A stretch of 64,000 bases of DNA, taken from Ctena decussata. Lineage: Eukaryota > Mollusca > Bivalvia > Lucinida > Lucinidae. Made by a program: the position numbers and the translations under genes. Location of the stretch: positions 29,843,899 through 29,907,898 of the forward strand of contig OZ022512.1 in assembly GCA_963989385.1 (NCBI GenBank), read 5' to 3'. Below are positions 44,389 to 59,082 of this stretch, one piece after another (position 1 is the stretch's first letter; every line of letters starts with the position of its first letter). The notes beneath the pieces are model-generated. The model made no database searches. It was not told the DNA's origin and was given only the letters and a program-made list of their open reading frames with translations.

Positions 44389-47300
44389 GTATCTTTTTAT
44401 TTATACTTTAATTTTATCTTCTGTTACCTGAGTACTTTGAAAGTATTAGTAAAATCCCGTGGATTTACTGTAAATGAGCTGGCAACTGGTCCTTTGCCGT
44501 AAAAACTACGGTATAGAATCTTTAAGTAATATGGAAACCGTATAAATTCCTTGCTTTAAATACGCATTTATTAGGGATGCAAACGAGGATTTTACGCAAT
44601 GTTCTCATTTTCCATGTTAAAAAGTTACGGTACTGTCCCGTTATTTTCCAGTGAAGGGCCTTGCAGCCAGTTGCCAGGTCTTTTACCGTGAAATATACGT
44701 GTTTTACCGTGTGTCGGTTAAGAATAGCAGAAGGCTGAATGCTGAAGCTTAATCTTGTATGGCAATATTTTATTATGTAGCTTTAAATTTTCCTATGTCT
44801 TGTGTATAACTGCATTTAATAACATGCATCTCTTTCAGGTCCTTAACTATGTCAAACTGTCTTATTTTTGCAGGAATTTCCAGTGTTGCTTACAGGGCCG
44901 CAGTGGAGGGCAAGCTTGATCTGAATTTCGTCTGTGTACCATGTACTAACAGGCTACCAAGCAGAGAGGTTGAAGATGTTGAGGTAAGAAATTCTCATTG
45001 CAACAGCAAATTTCTTAAATTTAAATTATGGGAGATTGCAAAGAAGCGGCCATTCCCAACTTTGTAAAAATACTTCGAGCTCATGAGACAGATAGCAAAC
45101 AGTCATATTGAATACATAAAAATTCTACGGTCAGCTTCCAGGTCTTTCGCTGTATAATATAGGGAAAATTTTAAGTGTACGGGGCCGTAAAACATGTTAA
45201 ACAGCGAAGACTCATATCAGCCTGCGTAACCACAAAGTTTGACCAGAGTCTCCCTCTTAGTAACGACATAAACGTATCTAGCTTGGGGAATCGGGGAAAA
45301 GGGTTTCCTTATTAAACAGTTTGGCCAGGTATATGTGCTATAAACGCTTCCAGTTATTAATCTCGATTTTTTTCCAATTTTCCTCAATCACGGGGGTAAT
45401 ACCAATGCTTCTACCTATGCTGTCGACCGAGACGGTACTGCGTATTTGGCTGTCGACCGAGAATTACGGCTTTCGACCGAGCAGTACTGCTGTCGATAGA
45501 GGGATAACACGCGAACGGAAGTTTCTTCAGTGAAATCCTAAGGTATTTTTCAATATTTTTTCTGTCAGACTTTGTTGTAAGATATTTTCCTTTACTGCGA
45601 AAAGTCTTGGTGAGCGATTGTGTCGCTTGTTTTCATATGAAGCGGTGTCAAACCCAAAAAAGTAAAAAATAGGCACAATATGCAAAAAGTGTGTTATTTA
45701 GCCCATCTCGTTGCTAATCAACCATTGAAACACGTAGGAAGTATCATTCCAAAGGTTAAACGTTTCAAGTTTGCAACGAAATGCACGTTGGAAAGATGTT
45801 CCGGGAGAGTTTTGTTTTCAGTGATACTGCTGTCGATGAGGTAATATTGTGTCTGATACTGCAGTCGATGTAACTTGGTACGGATGTCGACGATTCAAGA
45901 AGATTGCAGTGCATTTATAAAGCGGAACAAAATCATTTTTATAACTTTATTTCCGTACAGTATAGGACCATTCGTCGAAATTATCAGAGTCGCACCGTGA
46001 CAAAACCAACAATGTGACATTTGCGCCCAGCGAAGACACAGATCCGCCTGGGCATTCGTCCAGTTTAATCAGAGTATTATCTGCCCGCAAGGAAGGGCGT
46101 AGGTCCTTAGCTATACACTTAGCACACAGCAAAGACTCTGATCAGACTGGGCCAATGTCCAGGCTGATCTAGGACTTCGCTGGGCTCAAATGTCACATTA
46201 TCGGCTTTGTGACTGTGTAGGTCATTATTTTATTAATAAGTACATGAAGATTTGTGAGTAAAAATGGTCAAGGTCATTTTTTTACCTTTGACCCAGGTCT
46301 CTCATATTTCGACAATTTAAAGAGTAGTGTTAATGAGTACATAAAGATTTGTGAGTATAAAAGGTCAAGGTCATTCTTCGACCTTTTACACTGGACTCTC
46401 ATATTTTGACAATTTAAAACATCTCCTGAAAAGCCACTGGGCCAATTGTCACCATGTTTCATACAGAGCCTTGAGAAGTTGAGGGAACGAAAATTTGTTC
46501 AGCGCGTCCAGATCACATGACCAACATTGCCACCATAAAGTAAAAAACCTCTAAACGTCTTCTTCTCCTGAACCAATTGACCAATGTCCTTGATCTTTGG
46601 TATGTACCGTTGGGTACTCGAGTAAAACAAAGATTGTTCAAATGGACCTTGACCTTTTTACGCCAAGATCAAATATAAGAATATGCTAGAACACTAGATT
46701 TAATGGAAAGTTTTGAAGATTTTGGTCCAAGATTGTTCGGTCCATCTTTCATGTAAGACCATCGGGAAAAGAGGGTTGGTGGGTGAGCCAATGTACAGAT
46801 AGATCTACTACAAAATTAAAAATAGTGTTCCTTTATAAGCACTGCTTCACAAGACATCTTTCAGTAGCGCAGCGGCAATAGGGCTACTTCACAAGACAGC
46901 TTCTGATAGTAGCGCAGCAGCAATAGCATTACTTCAGAAGACAGCCCCTGATACAATCGCAGCGGCAAAAGCGCTACTTCAAAAGACTTCCCCTTTTAGT
47001 AGCGCAGCGGCAATAGAGCTACTTCAGAAGACATTCCCTTACAGTAGCGCAGCGGCATTTCCGCTACTTCAAAAGACATTCCCTTATAGTAGCGCAGCGG
47101 CAATAGCGCTACTTAAGAAGACATTCCCTTATAGTAGCGCAGCGGCATTAGCGCTACTACAGGAGACGGCCCCTTTTAGTAGCGCAGCGGCAATAGCGCT
47201 ATTTCAAAAGACTTCCCCTTTTAGTAGCGCAGCGGCAATAGCGCTACTTCAGAAGACATCCTCTTATAGTAGCGCAGCGGCAATAGCGCTACATTCCCTT

Positions 47301-50300
47301 ATAGTAGCGCTGCGGCTTTAGCGCTACTACAGAAGACAGCCCCTTTTAGTAGCGCAGCGGCAATAGCGCTACTTCAGAAGACTTCCCCTTATAGTAGAGC
47401 AGCGGCAATAGCGCTACTTCAGGAGACATTCCCTTATAGTAGTGCAGTGGCATAAGCGCTACTGCCGGAGACAGCCCCTTTAAGTGGCGCAGCGGAACTA
47501 GCATTAGTACGGAAGACAAGACATCACCTTTAATAAAGCAGTGGAAATGTGCGACTTTAGAAGTCATCACCTTTCAGTAGCTCAGCATTTTATTCATCCC
47601 TGAGTCTTCAGTCATAACTCAGTTGCCAAAATTTAAAATTTATGTTATCTTTATGGTAATAGTTTAGACTTTTTTGATCAGACATTATCAGACCTACTCC
47701 CTACAGGGTCAGTGCAATCAGGTGGAAACAAGTAGATCCTGGGAACTGGGAAGGGTCACAAGCAGTGCCCAGGTTGAGCTGAACCAGGCATATTGTCACC
47801 TTAAGAAATGGCCTGAGAATGTCACAACAATGCTTATTCAGTGTTAATGCACCTTAATTTCTGGAAGCAATGAATCCAAATCTTCCTGACACATGACAAC
47901 CATTTACAACAAGATCCTTATGCAAGGGCCTGAAGGGCCCGGGATCGCAGGGCCAAAGGCCCCTCGGTCAAGGCTATCTTGGCGGTGCTGTTCATTACTG
48001 AGCCATCTTGGCGGTGGCGCTTTACTATCAAGCATGATCGAATCAGCTCTTTACTGATGACACCGGTTACTAGGCAAGCATCACGGCCGAAGGCCGCTGG
48101 GACAAAACTCCCTACAGGGTCAGTGTACTAGATGAAGTCAAGCTGATCCTGGGAACTGGTAAGGGTCACAAACAATGCCCAGGTTGAGCTGCTGTACTAA
48201 AGGGCGAAATCCTCTTAAGTGGCACCAATGCCACTGCGCCACTAAAGGGGGAAATCTTTTTTTAAAGGGCGCTAATGCCGCTGCGCTACTAGAGGGTGAA
48301 GTCTCCTGAAGTGGCGCTAATGCCGCGGCGCTGCTACTAGGGGAAGTATTGTCAAGTTGCGCTAATGCCGCTGCGCTACTACGGGTTGAAGTCTCCTGAA
48401 GTGCCGCTAATGCCGCTGCGCTGCTACAAGGGGAAGTCTCCTGAAGTGGCGCTCATGCCGCTGTGCTACTAGAGGGTGAAGTCTCCTGAAGTGGCGGTGA
48501 TTCCGCTGCGCTACTACAGGGAGAAATCTTCTTAAGTGGGGCTAATGCCGCTGCGCTACTAGAGGTTGAAGTCTCTACTGTAGTGGCGCTAATGCCGCTG
48601 CGCTTAAACAGGGGGAAGGCTTCTTAAGTGGCGCTAATGCCGCTGCGCTACTACAGGGGGAAGTCTTCTTAAAGTGCGCTAATGCCGCTGCGCTACTAGA
48701 GGGTGAAGTCTTCCTAAGTGGCGCTCAGGTCGCTGCGCAACTAGAAGGTTAAGGTCCGGCCACATACTTTCGTTTCTCCTTCCGCTGATTCAAGAAGGGC
48801 AGTTGTCAGTTACTGGCGAAAGTATGTGCACTTTGTACTGGTTAATCGCTTAGGAGGTCTTAGCCTTCCCAGGAATAGTGTGATTAGGGTAACTGACCGT
48901 CCCGACATGACCATAGCTGTGTACCGTGGACGTAAAACAATAAAACAACAACTCTCATATTTTGACAGTGTAAAACTGTCAGGTCTGTTCAAATGATGAC
49001 CCTAGTTTGACCTTTTTACTCAGGTGAGCGATTCAGGGCCTCGCGGCCCTTTTGTTACTATTATGTTAGGTGTAAATCTGGGGTTACGTTCCCGTGATGG
49101 TTAATAGTTTTCGAAGTTCTTCTTAATATGTAACCATGGAAGAGAAAATGGAAAGAATAGTGCTTTTGTTTACCTTGATAATTGAAAAATAGCCAATTCC
49201 GAGTTACTGTTGTTTTGGTGGTGTGGGAGTAGGTGGGGAGGGGTAGCCTTTTTTTAGTCTACTACGTCTAGTCAGTGATTACAAGTTTAAACTTGAAAGC
49301 AGATCTGGGAGAGGACTGCATTTTTTAATTTTATAGTTGATTATAGAAAGTATTTAGTTTTTAAATCAGTCGATGACTGCATTTTTCAAACTAAATGGAC
49401 GTTTTTCACAAGAAGATAACTGTTCAAGGTTGGTTCGATTCTACCAGGTCGCATGCCGTCAATGGAAACTCATTCTGGCATGTTTTCACAAAACGGATTT
49501 AGATAATCATCAATATTTGTGAACGCTCCATTCTTCCAAAAAAAAAAGAACGTTTATTACGCATGTGATGATAATAAATTCTGCTGAAAGTCATCTTGAA
49601 CAGGCTTAAACCACAAGCCGAAGAGAAAATCGCTGAAGAACCGGCTGGGTTTCGAGCCGGAAGGAGCACCACAGACCAGATCTTCAACCTTAGAATCCTG
49701 TGTGAAAAGTATCTCAAACATCAGCAGAATCGGTACCATGTCTTCATTAATTTCAAAAAAGCCTTTGGACAGGGTATGCACGCCTGACAATCAGTCTCAT
49801 GCGGAACCGGCGGTTAAGCAAAGCAATCCGTTAGATCACTTTCCGGTGACGTAGAAGAGGAGCCGAAAAAGGTAAACAAACGATAATCGTTAGTGTAAGA
49901 AGACGATTTATTTTCTTAGAAAATGTGCTCTTTAAAATATGAGAATGCTATTTTGCTGCTAACACATTGTTTTCTTTGTATGCCGAAGGATTTGCTGAAG
50001 CGTTGTCTTGTTTTTGTCATTTTTATTCCCTCCTCCGAAACACCTGTTCGTACTTGATTATACATGAGGTAAGCAACACATTTATCCGCTAAATCTGACA
50101 TTTGTGTACATATGATCTGCAAATTAGACGGTGTGCGGATATTTTAAACAGAAAGGGAGGTATGTGATACCTTAACATTTTGCTAGAACCAAGAATTCTT
50201 TTGAAATGCATGCATAATTGGTCTCGAAAGTTTGGTTCCGCATGTAATCATTAAAAATAAGAAGAAAATAATTTCACAGATAATTTTATTTTCAACCTAA

Positions 50301-53300
50301 TATGTGCAGTAAAACTGTGCCCAGTATAATTCTGGAGTTTCTAAAGTTGACAAATGCAGGTCTGTAAGATAATATTTGCTTGAAACCAGACTGCAAGAGA
50401 AATCAAGGAACACTACTTTGAGCCATTATATGTTGAACATTATGCATTGATTACGTCATTGGAATATCAAATGACTCCATATAATATCTGTTTAGCTTAT
50501 TTCAACACTTTTGGTTTGCCTATTTTAAGGTAAGTCCCCATATCATTTTTTCCTGGTTTTGCATGCGATAGCTCAGTTCAGCATTTGACTTCTTTCAAAC
50601 TTCACAATTTCTTTTGCTTAATTAAACGAAGCTATAAACGTCTCAAGCTTTACATGGATCACTATTAAATTAGTTATGCCAATACTGTTTTTTCTGATTT
50701 GTCTTCTGATAAAAATAACCCTCGAAAACACTCATATGTCCTGCTTCAGTATCATAATAATATTTAAGTGTTTAATGCTACGCGTTGTAGTTTTCGACAT
50801 CACCTCGAGCAATGACTTTGAGGCAATATAGCAAAATTACGGTGCACCTTGTCCTCTTTCGTAGCAAACGACTATTTAAGTTTTAAATGCTACTCGCTGT
50901 AGTTTTCGGCAACACCTCGAGCAATGACTTTTTGACTTTGCTCGAGGCAATATGGAAAATACGGCGTGCATCGAAAGGTTCTTTCAATATAATGGCTTGC
51001 TACAAAAGCCAGGAGGTATCCGCACTTTTATTGAGTATTAACATCGAAGGTAATGTTTCAAACTGACCTCCGCTGAAATATGTTGAAAACTAATTTGACT
51101 ATTTTCCAGTAGTCAGTTTGCAGTTTTCGTGGTCTATAGATGGGTCATTGGTAAGATTTTTGAGTCTTGCACAGGTATTTCGGCTCTGTGAATGCATTTG
51201 TAGGCTTTCCTTAAAATCTTAGTAATGCGATAAGGCGCGCCCATATCATACACACTTTCAGATATAGTGGGGCAGATATGTAACAAATTTTGGCCGAATT
51301 GTGCACTTTTTGATAAAAGCATGAAATTTGGTACATAGTTAGATTGGACCAATATATGAATTTTCAGGGTGGATGCCAAGCTGAATTTTGCCTATTTCGG
51401 CGGCCATCTTGATTATTCAAAATGGCGTCTACCTTATAGGTAAGTTTCATACTGATCAGAGCCCATCACATTTTGTATAGACTTTGAGCTGATAAAAGTC
51501 CCCCTGTCATATGGAGGAACTCTAGAGAGTATTGTTTGCAGAAGTTCCTATGAAAATTGTGTTGGTTATTACCTGTAAACTCTCTGATTATGGGTTAAGC
51601 CCACATGTGTAAATAACATATTTATATTTCCATAGAACCATATAATTTGAATGCAGATACATTTCGTTTTGTTTCTGTCAGCCTTTCACTCTTTTTACCT
51701 ATCTTCAAATAGTGGAATAATTACAGCCTGCATGATTTTTTTTATCTTTTTCAACTACTGGAGGTCACGTAAATAACATTTAGTCATAAAAGTCCATTAT
51801 AATACCACTTTTGAACTTTCTTCACTGTGTCTCAAAAATATTATAAATATGACATTCTTTCAATTCTTAAGAAACGTTGCTTCTTGAGACCTCTGACACT
51901 TTAATAGTTAGGTTAAAGGTGACATGACGTGTGTTTTATACGTTACGAAAAATAGGATACTGCAAACTAATAACGTTTCTAAACATGAAAAGCTCTGAGG
52001 ACATTCACTTTTTTTTCTGGCATTTTATTACCTAAATTAACGTTATTAATAACTTACTTGCCTAACTACTTTACTGTTTTGTCATCCTTTTAATGATACT
52101 AGCATACGTAATATTTATTATAAAAAATGATTAAAAAGTTAAATTAAATAAAAGAACAGAGACATCACTGTAGAGAAAATAAAGCCCTGCCGTTGTAGGA
52201 CAGCACTTTATGTAGAAGTAAAGTCAAGAGATAAGCAGTCAACAGTCAGTCTTATAAAAATAGCGCCCCAAAAGCGTTAATTTAGTAGTATAAGAGCGTC
52301 TAGTATGACATGTAATCTACAAAACATACAAGAGCATTGTCTTACAGTGTTTATTGAAAAGATGTAGCATATTAAGTGCAAACAAAAGAAAGACGGTTGA
52401 TAAGAGAAATATAAACAGACATTTGAAGATTTTGGGAACAGAATGTTACATGTAAACTTGGGTTGCAGAGCACATTTACTTTAGTTCAGGTTCTATGGGT
52501 GGTATACGTTACACAAGAAATGCCATTTCTCAACTAAAACCATCATATAAAATAAAAAAATACTGCATAATGTCAAAATACTACAAGTTTTACAATACAT
52601 CTTTACGTTGTCTATTTTTTAATGCTCGTACCTCTGATGCCTTAAGCAGGACTTTGGGAATAAAATATCGAAACATGAACTGAAAGTTAATTATACGAGG
52701 AGTTGAGTAATAGGCTATGTGGATATTTGAAGCTGGTTTCGATAAATTCTTCCTTTTACGACAATCTTCACTCTATGCCGCAGTTTTGTTTTATTTTTTT
52801 TTCTTACCTTATCAATGCTTATATATTCAACAGTTTTTTGAGGGGTGCCTAAATATGGGAACTTAAGTTGTTGTTGTTGACAAATATTTTATTTTTACAA
52901 GTAATAATAATCTGCAGTGTTCCAACTGCACAAAATGCAATGGCAAATGAAAAAAAAAACTACATATATTAATCAACATCAATGTTACTACTTAGGGATT
53001 TAAAGGCATATCTCAGTTCCTCATCTCCTAAATGAACCTGCAGTATGACTCGAAATTAAACGAGAACAAACATAACAAGTAATGTATACAACCATTTTAT
53101 TGGGCAATTTACTAATTAGTCACACCTTATATGTAGTAAAACGTTATGTATAGGGCAGAAACAAATAAAATAAGTTATACCTGTACATATCAGGGACTAA
53201 CCAAATTAAATGTTATTCTAATTAATCTTTTTGCCTAGTTTGTTGTGATCATTTCGGGAAAGGGGTAGGGGTAGTGGGGGTGGGGAGTAAATAATTTATT

Positions 53301-56300
53301 GATGATGAAGTTCTGCTGCTTATGAACAGTGTTCTCAATACAGCTTGACAATATAAAAGAATACACTGACACAATAAATAATTTATTACAAGTTGTTTGA
53401 AAGTAATTATGCTGATGTAATATTTTAGGTGTTGATAATAGTAAGCCGTAATATGCAAAGATGGTGGTGCAAAATTACCTGATCAGGAAAGATTATGTCT
53501 TTTTATAGTGACAGTTATACTTTGTGAACAGAAGATGATAGGAAAGCTCTAATTTCCATGTCTCACTATAAAGATTTGCACTTTTTTCGTTTTCCTTACA
53601 GTAATATGCGGCAGTATAAATGACGAGAGCTACATGTATACAAACAGATAACGTTTATTACCACTCAGATACACATTTACGTGATATTCAACCTTAACCC
53701 TGATCAAAATATTTACTTGTCGACTGTGTCATTAAAAGGTTATTATAGTGAAGCTGCTGCAAAACTATGTTTTAAAAGAGTCAGAGCCAGAGTATGCCAT
53801 TCGTAAAGATCTTTGTTTTTCCTCTTGTACTACAGGAAATATTGAAAATCTACGTATACTTCCTGTATCTGAATATCTGAATATAGTTGACAGCTTAACA
53901 CTTAAAGCATTGAAAGCCTAGCTGCAGTCTGAAACTAACTCTTTACAACTGTTTGCAATTCTAATTATCTGACACCACTAACAATTATATACAATCTACA
54001 ATTGTGTTACTCAACGTTACCACTAAACCTACCTTCAGATACATGTTTAAATCATATAATTATACTTAAAAACATACAACGATTGTTTTCCAATATAGTG
54101 GCATATGCTTCTGGCTACTTAAGATGAAATACAGATCAAACTAGTTACCATTTATACGTGTATCTATTTCTCGAAGTCATTCTTCAAAATTATATGGACT
54201 CTTACAAAAATGTTTCGTTCTAGATTCAAGTAATTTTTCAGTGCTGTCTTGACTAATTCAAAAGGAATCTGTTCTCTCTAATATGTGCATAATTTGAAAA
54301 TGAATAATAGTGTTAGTTCAGTAAGGACCACATTTATCAACCATCAATTTTGGTTTATTTAGATTATTGTTGTTTGTTAGTACCTTTGCTACTGTTATGT
54401 ACGTTACACATCGAATATGATTTTTTTCCTTTTAAATCCTTATATAACTTTGTGCATTAAAATAAACTCAAATACATTTAAGGAATAAAGTATGTTTTTG
54501 CTTCTTTTATAAATTATGAGTTAAGCAAAATGATTTATTATGTAGACTAAAGCAACAAGAAAAAATAACAAGTAAAAGAATTGCTATCGTCATCCAGTTA
54601 ATAAGTTTTATTCACTACAAAAAGAATTAAATCTGCAAAACAATGATATTTTGAAAGGTTTTGTTCACCAAGTGGTAAGGAATTGTGATTCACTGTATTC
54701 CATTTCCATACTTACAAACATGTAATTATCGATACGTGTCATGTCTACGCCCAGGAGCATAGATCAGAAATGCCGAATAACAGACAAGTTTGAGAAAATC
54801 ATGGCGAAAGTTCAGCTAAACATGTTCAGAAACACAAAACTGGTCTTTCTAATGATTTCCGATTCTGTTTGTCATTAAATGCAGTTTCAGTGGCGGCCAT
54901 TTTGAAATTCAAGATGGCCGCCATAAATGGAATTTTCCGGCTTGACATCCACCCTGAAAATGCTTAGAATAGCTTTGTCTAGCATTGTGCCAAATTTCAT
55001 GCTTTTATCAAAAAGTGCACAATTATTTCACATATCTGCCCAGCTATAATAATATATTTATAAAACTTAATGCTTTCATTAGTGTGTGTGTATTTAAATT
55101 CTCGTAATGACGTTAAACCACACACCCCAGCGGAACGTATCCATAGCCTCAGTAACTGGGAACCGTTCATCCGTCCAGCTTTCGTTACTACATCTTTACC
55201 GAATCTAAAATATTGATAGTCAATTTGAAACTTAGGAGAAAGTCTTATTGAAATTAACCCTTAACCCCACGATCGCGCGAACTGTCAGTTTTAAGGGGTA
55301 GCCTGTCAGGAAACCCCACTATTTGAGGCTGTCATATGCAAAAGGGAAACGTTTTTTTACTAGAGCAAGGTTTTGCCCACATAACTGGTTTGCAATTTGC
55401 AAAGACTGAAAATACGTTAAAATCTTAAGATTTTTTTTTCAATACATCTTTTCAAGTGGCACCATTACCCAGTTGATCCGACTTTCTGGAAAGTAGACCT
55501 CATCCATCTAAACTTTTTTCTGTTGATAAATGTTCAGCAACAACACCGGGTCTCAGACAAGCAGTCACTTTCCATTTCTAAAGCATATACCTGGGGCTGT
55601 TATCTTGTATTCTTTTTTAAACGTCTTGGTCGGTTTCCGGCTGATTGTGTTAGGTCCGAGCATGGACGTCGATGGACCTTGGTAACTTCCAGAGCGACAG
55701 CACACACCTTGTTGCAGCTGAGTGAATATATCAGTCAAATCGATCAGAGTTTGTGGCTTCTGAGGCATGAGTTCCCGCATGTTTAGGGTCCCATGAATAA
55801 CTTATGTGGCAGGTAAAGGGTTACTATGGATATACTGAGACCAAGACCAACTTACTGGACCAAAATTAACTGGCATATGTTTAGAAGTATTTAAACGTGC
55901 TTTTTAATTCAAGCGCACAATCCCTTTTGAGCAGAATATCCATGTCAATTTCAATACTACTGACCTCGTGGTTTTCAAATTGACCGCCGATAAATATTCG
56001 TTTAGGGCGTAGTAATAAAAGCATGCATTTTCTTGAAAGTGAATTTTCAACGCGGTTATATAAGTGAAATGTCTTGCTGCATCGATAAGATTTCACAGAA
56101 AATCTGCAAATGCACACACAGGGCCGATTTATCTGTGCAGGACTATTTCCTTCTTTCGGTACTGAACTTGGAGGATAAATGTAATATACCAAACACCACT
56201 TAAAACTGTTCATATCACTTGGTCTCAACATACAATTGTAAACAACTGATAGCATGACATTCTCCAATTTTTTGCAATACCTTCTCTTGAGAGAAAAATC

Positions 56301-56872
56301 TGATATGACTGAAATACTGCTGAAAAACGTAAAATCGCAAGTCATCCATCCGCCAGTTATATTTTAGGCCCTTATAAACTTTTAAGAGTGGCTAGTCTCA
56401 TAAACGATTTTATTCAAATGGTTGTCGTAAGAAAAACATGTCTTCCTGGCTACATTACCAGGTCAGACAAAACTAGATTTTCTGCCAGAGAAGATCCTTA
56501 GAGTTGTAGGTTTAATGATACAAAGCTTTTCAGTGCTAAACGAGCAGACCAAACTGTGTGAAGTCGCAGGTTGACCGATGTTATCGTGGTTCATATATAA
56601 GTCAGGCTGCCTCGCAGCTAAATCAGGCACCCAAGCTCATTTGATATTCCATACATTCCAATGCTCAACCGAATATTCTCATGCGCAACCACAAAATTTC
56701 TGACAGGAGCCTCCCATTCAAATGCAAAAAATCAAAATTTTGTGAAATCGTGTTAATTATTCAAATGTAATCTTAGACATTTTAATTCAGCATGCATTTA
56801 AAACCATTGAAACAGTAAACACCAAGTACTTTAGGGAATGGGATAAACTTTGTTCTGTTTTTTTTTTTGTTT

Positions 56873-56907
<35 letters not shown>

Positions 56908-59040
56908 AAACATAATCTCCAACTGCATAGACCCTACAAGTCTCAGCTGACGTCTAACAAATGTTAAAAAAATCCAGTATAAAATTTATGTCATAAAACA
57001 GACTAAAATAAGCAGATTGATGTTGACGTATTTCCTTCTATTTTTAATGATTAAATGCTGAACCAAAACATTTCGCCCCTTTCAACAATGATTTCAGAAC
57101 AATGCTTGATACCTGGTCACTGAAACATCGTTGTTGATGACAGATATTAATTATTACATTGATATGCAATGATGAATTCGGATGCTTTTTGCTCGTTTTT
57201 GAGATCGAGCAGAAAATGTTGTTATTTTATCTCCTGTTTTATCTGACCTTGAACGTGTTGAACAGACATTTCGGAGGAGGGAACAAATATCAAGAAAACC
57301 GCGGAACCAATTTTAGAATTATTTAGTGTGTTGAAGGAGCAATGTTTAAGGAACAAAATAGCATTCTTAGATTTTGGATATCTCTCCTATCATTCCGAAA
57401 AAACATTCTAAAATCTGACTGAGTATGTATTGTTTACCTTTTTCGGCTGCTCTTCTGCGTCACCGGAAAGCGATCTAACGGATTCCTTTGCTTAACCGCC
57501 GGTTCCGCATGAGACTGATTGTCAGGCGTGGTATGGCATGCAGCCTTATGGGCCACCATGCGGAAGTACAATATCAGTGCAAATCTAGTTCGCACCTTTG
57601 AGCAGCTATACGACATTGCTGCAAGTGCAGTCCTGATGGACGGCAGCACAGGAGAATGGTTCAGAACAACAGTTGGAGAAAGACAAGGATGTCTTCTGTC
57701 ACCCACCCTCTTCAACATTTTTCTCGAACGGATCATGTCTGATGATCTGGAAGAACATGGCGGAAAGGTTAGCATAGGCGGCAGAAACATTACCAATCTG
57801 CGGTTTGCCGAAGACATAGACAGGAAAAGCAGGAACTAGAAGCCCTAGTTGAAAGTCTCGACAAAACCCACACAAGATATAAGATGGAGATCAGTGCTGA
57901 GAGGACCAAACTGGTAACAAATAGTGCAGATGGCATTCAGAGGTAGATCAAGGTTAAAGGGCAGAAGCTGGGTACTGTAACAAGCTTCAAATATCTTGGA
58001 GCAATTGTCTCAGATGATGGCTCAAAACAGGAGGTTCTCTCAATGACTGCACAAGCCACTTCAGCTCTTACCAAGCTGAAACCAATTTGGATAGATAACA
58101 ACACATGTCTTGGCTCCCTTGTCATTCCCATATTTCTGCATGCCTGTGAATCGTGGACCTTGACAGCAGAGTCAGAGAAATGAACACAGGTCTTTGAGAT
58201 TAGTTGCTACCGAAGGTTACTAAACATTTTGTACAAGGACCATATAACCAAAGAGGAGGTTTGTAGGACGATCCAAGCAGCTATTGGAGAATATGATGAA
58301 CTCCTGACGCTGGTCAAGAAATGGAAACTAAGGTGTTTTGGCCACGTCTCAAGGTCTTCTGGTTTAGCAAAGACGATTCTAAAGGACACAATGAAAGGAA
58401 AATGAAGAAGAGGTAGACAGAAGAAGAGGTGGGAAGACATTACTAAAGTATGGACAGGGATAGATTTTGCCAGCTCAACTAAGGCAGCTGAAGACAGGAC
58501 AAGGTGGAAAGGGATTGTTTCGAAATCATCCGTGGTGCCCCAACGACCTAGTGAGGTTATGGGATAGAACAGAATAGAATAGAATAGATGATGATAAACT
58601 CGGAACGTTTGCCAGCAAACAAAAGCATATCAATACATGACAAACCTGCTTTTCGCATATTGTAATAACAAAGGTACAGATCAGCCTGTGCATGCGCATC
58701 CGCGCAGTCAGGACAGCATCGTTGTTCATAGCCTCGATAGTAGCCTACAATCATGGGATTGAAGGGTAACGAAACTTTTGAAAGGTTTCATAACGAAACT
58801 TTTGAAAAGTTTCATAGCGAAACTTTTGTAAAGTTTCATAACGAAACTTTTGAAAAGGTTCGTCATCCTTCATCTCAGATTTCAAGCCTCCAGCTAGCTT
58901 ATGAAGTTGGGCAGGCGGTCGGTGGTTGGTGCCACTGGACACAGATTTGTGAGAAGTTCGTTTATGTTCCATGTGATTTTAAATCACATTTGATTGTGAA
59001 AACTAAAAAAAATAACATCAGTAGTCTTTGTTAAATTGAT

Positions 59041-59082
<42 letters not shown>

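Larger units (their letters stand above)
49779..57530. mobile_element. TIR transposon B, copy 2 (B2), 7.75 kb with C inside
   Basis: Same TIRs as B1 (CACGCCTGACAATCAG ...). GTATG is duplicated at 49774-49778 and 57531-57535, and removing B2 plus one copy restores the reverse transcriptase frame (AGG GTA TGG CAT GCA). Interior aligns with B1 at roughly 90% by eye except for element C, the 348-bp MITE of B1 and a missing ~0.6 kb. No transposase gene seen. Confidence 0.9.
49581..58566 (+). pseudogene. Non-LTR reverse transcriptase, 5'-truncated and split by transposon B2
   Basis: 49581-49778 encodes NRLKPQAEEKIAEEPAGFRA and YHVFINFKKAFGQG; 57531-58566 resumes at VWHAALWATM and runs through GCLLSPTLFNIFLERIMSD, FKYLGAIVSDDGSK, LTKLKPIW, YDELLTLVKK, RWED and SSVVPQRPSE. 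These are reverse transcriptase and C-terminal motifs of a non-LTR retrotransposon. It is dead: motif A Asp is Asn (FINF), the FADD box is FAED, there is a frameshift near 57820, stops at 57944, 58181 and 58403, and a deletion near 58110. GATGATAATAAA (49567-49578) and GATGATGATAAA (58587-58598) are a likely target duplication. Clade uncertain. Confidence 0.85.

Noticed and set aside
47346..47570. Repeat-protein frame PLRYYKG...
   Set aside because: Translation of the 45-bp minisatellite (45 = 15 x 3), not a gene.
55881..56345. 154-codon minus-strand frame inside B2
   Set aside because: The matching region of B1 is broken, part of it is a SINE family 2 tail in antisense, and no domain is recognisable.
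58753..59034. 93-codon plus-strand frame
   Set aside because: Starts in the 26-bp palindromic minisatellite and shows no domain; the opposite strand is also open for the same reason.
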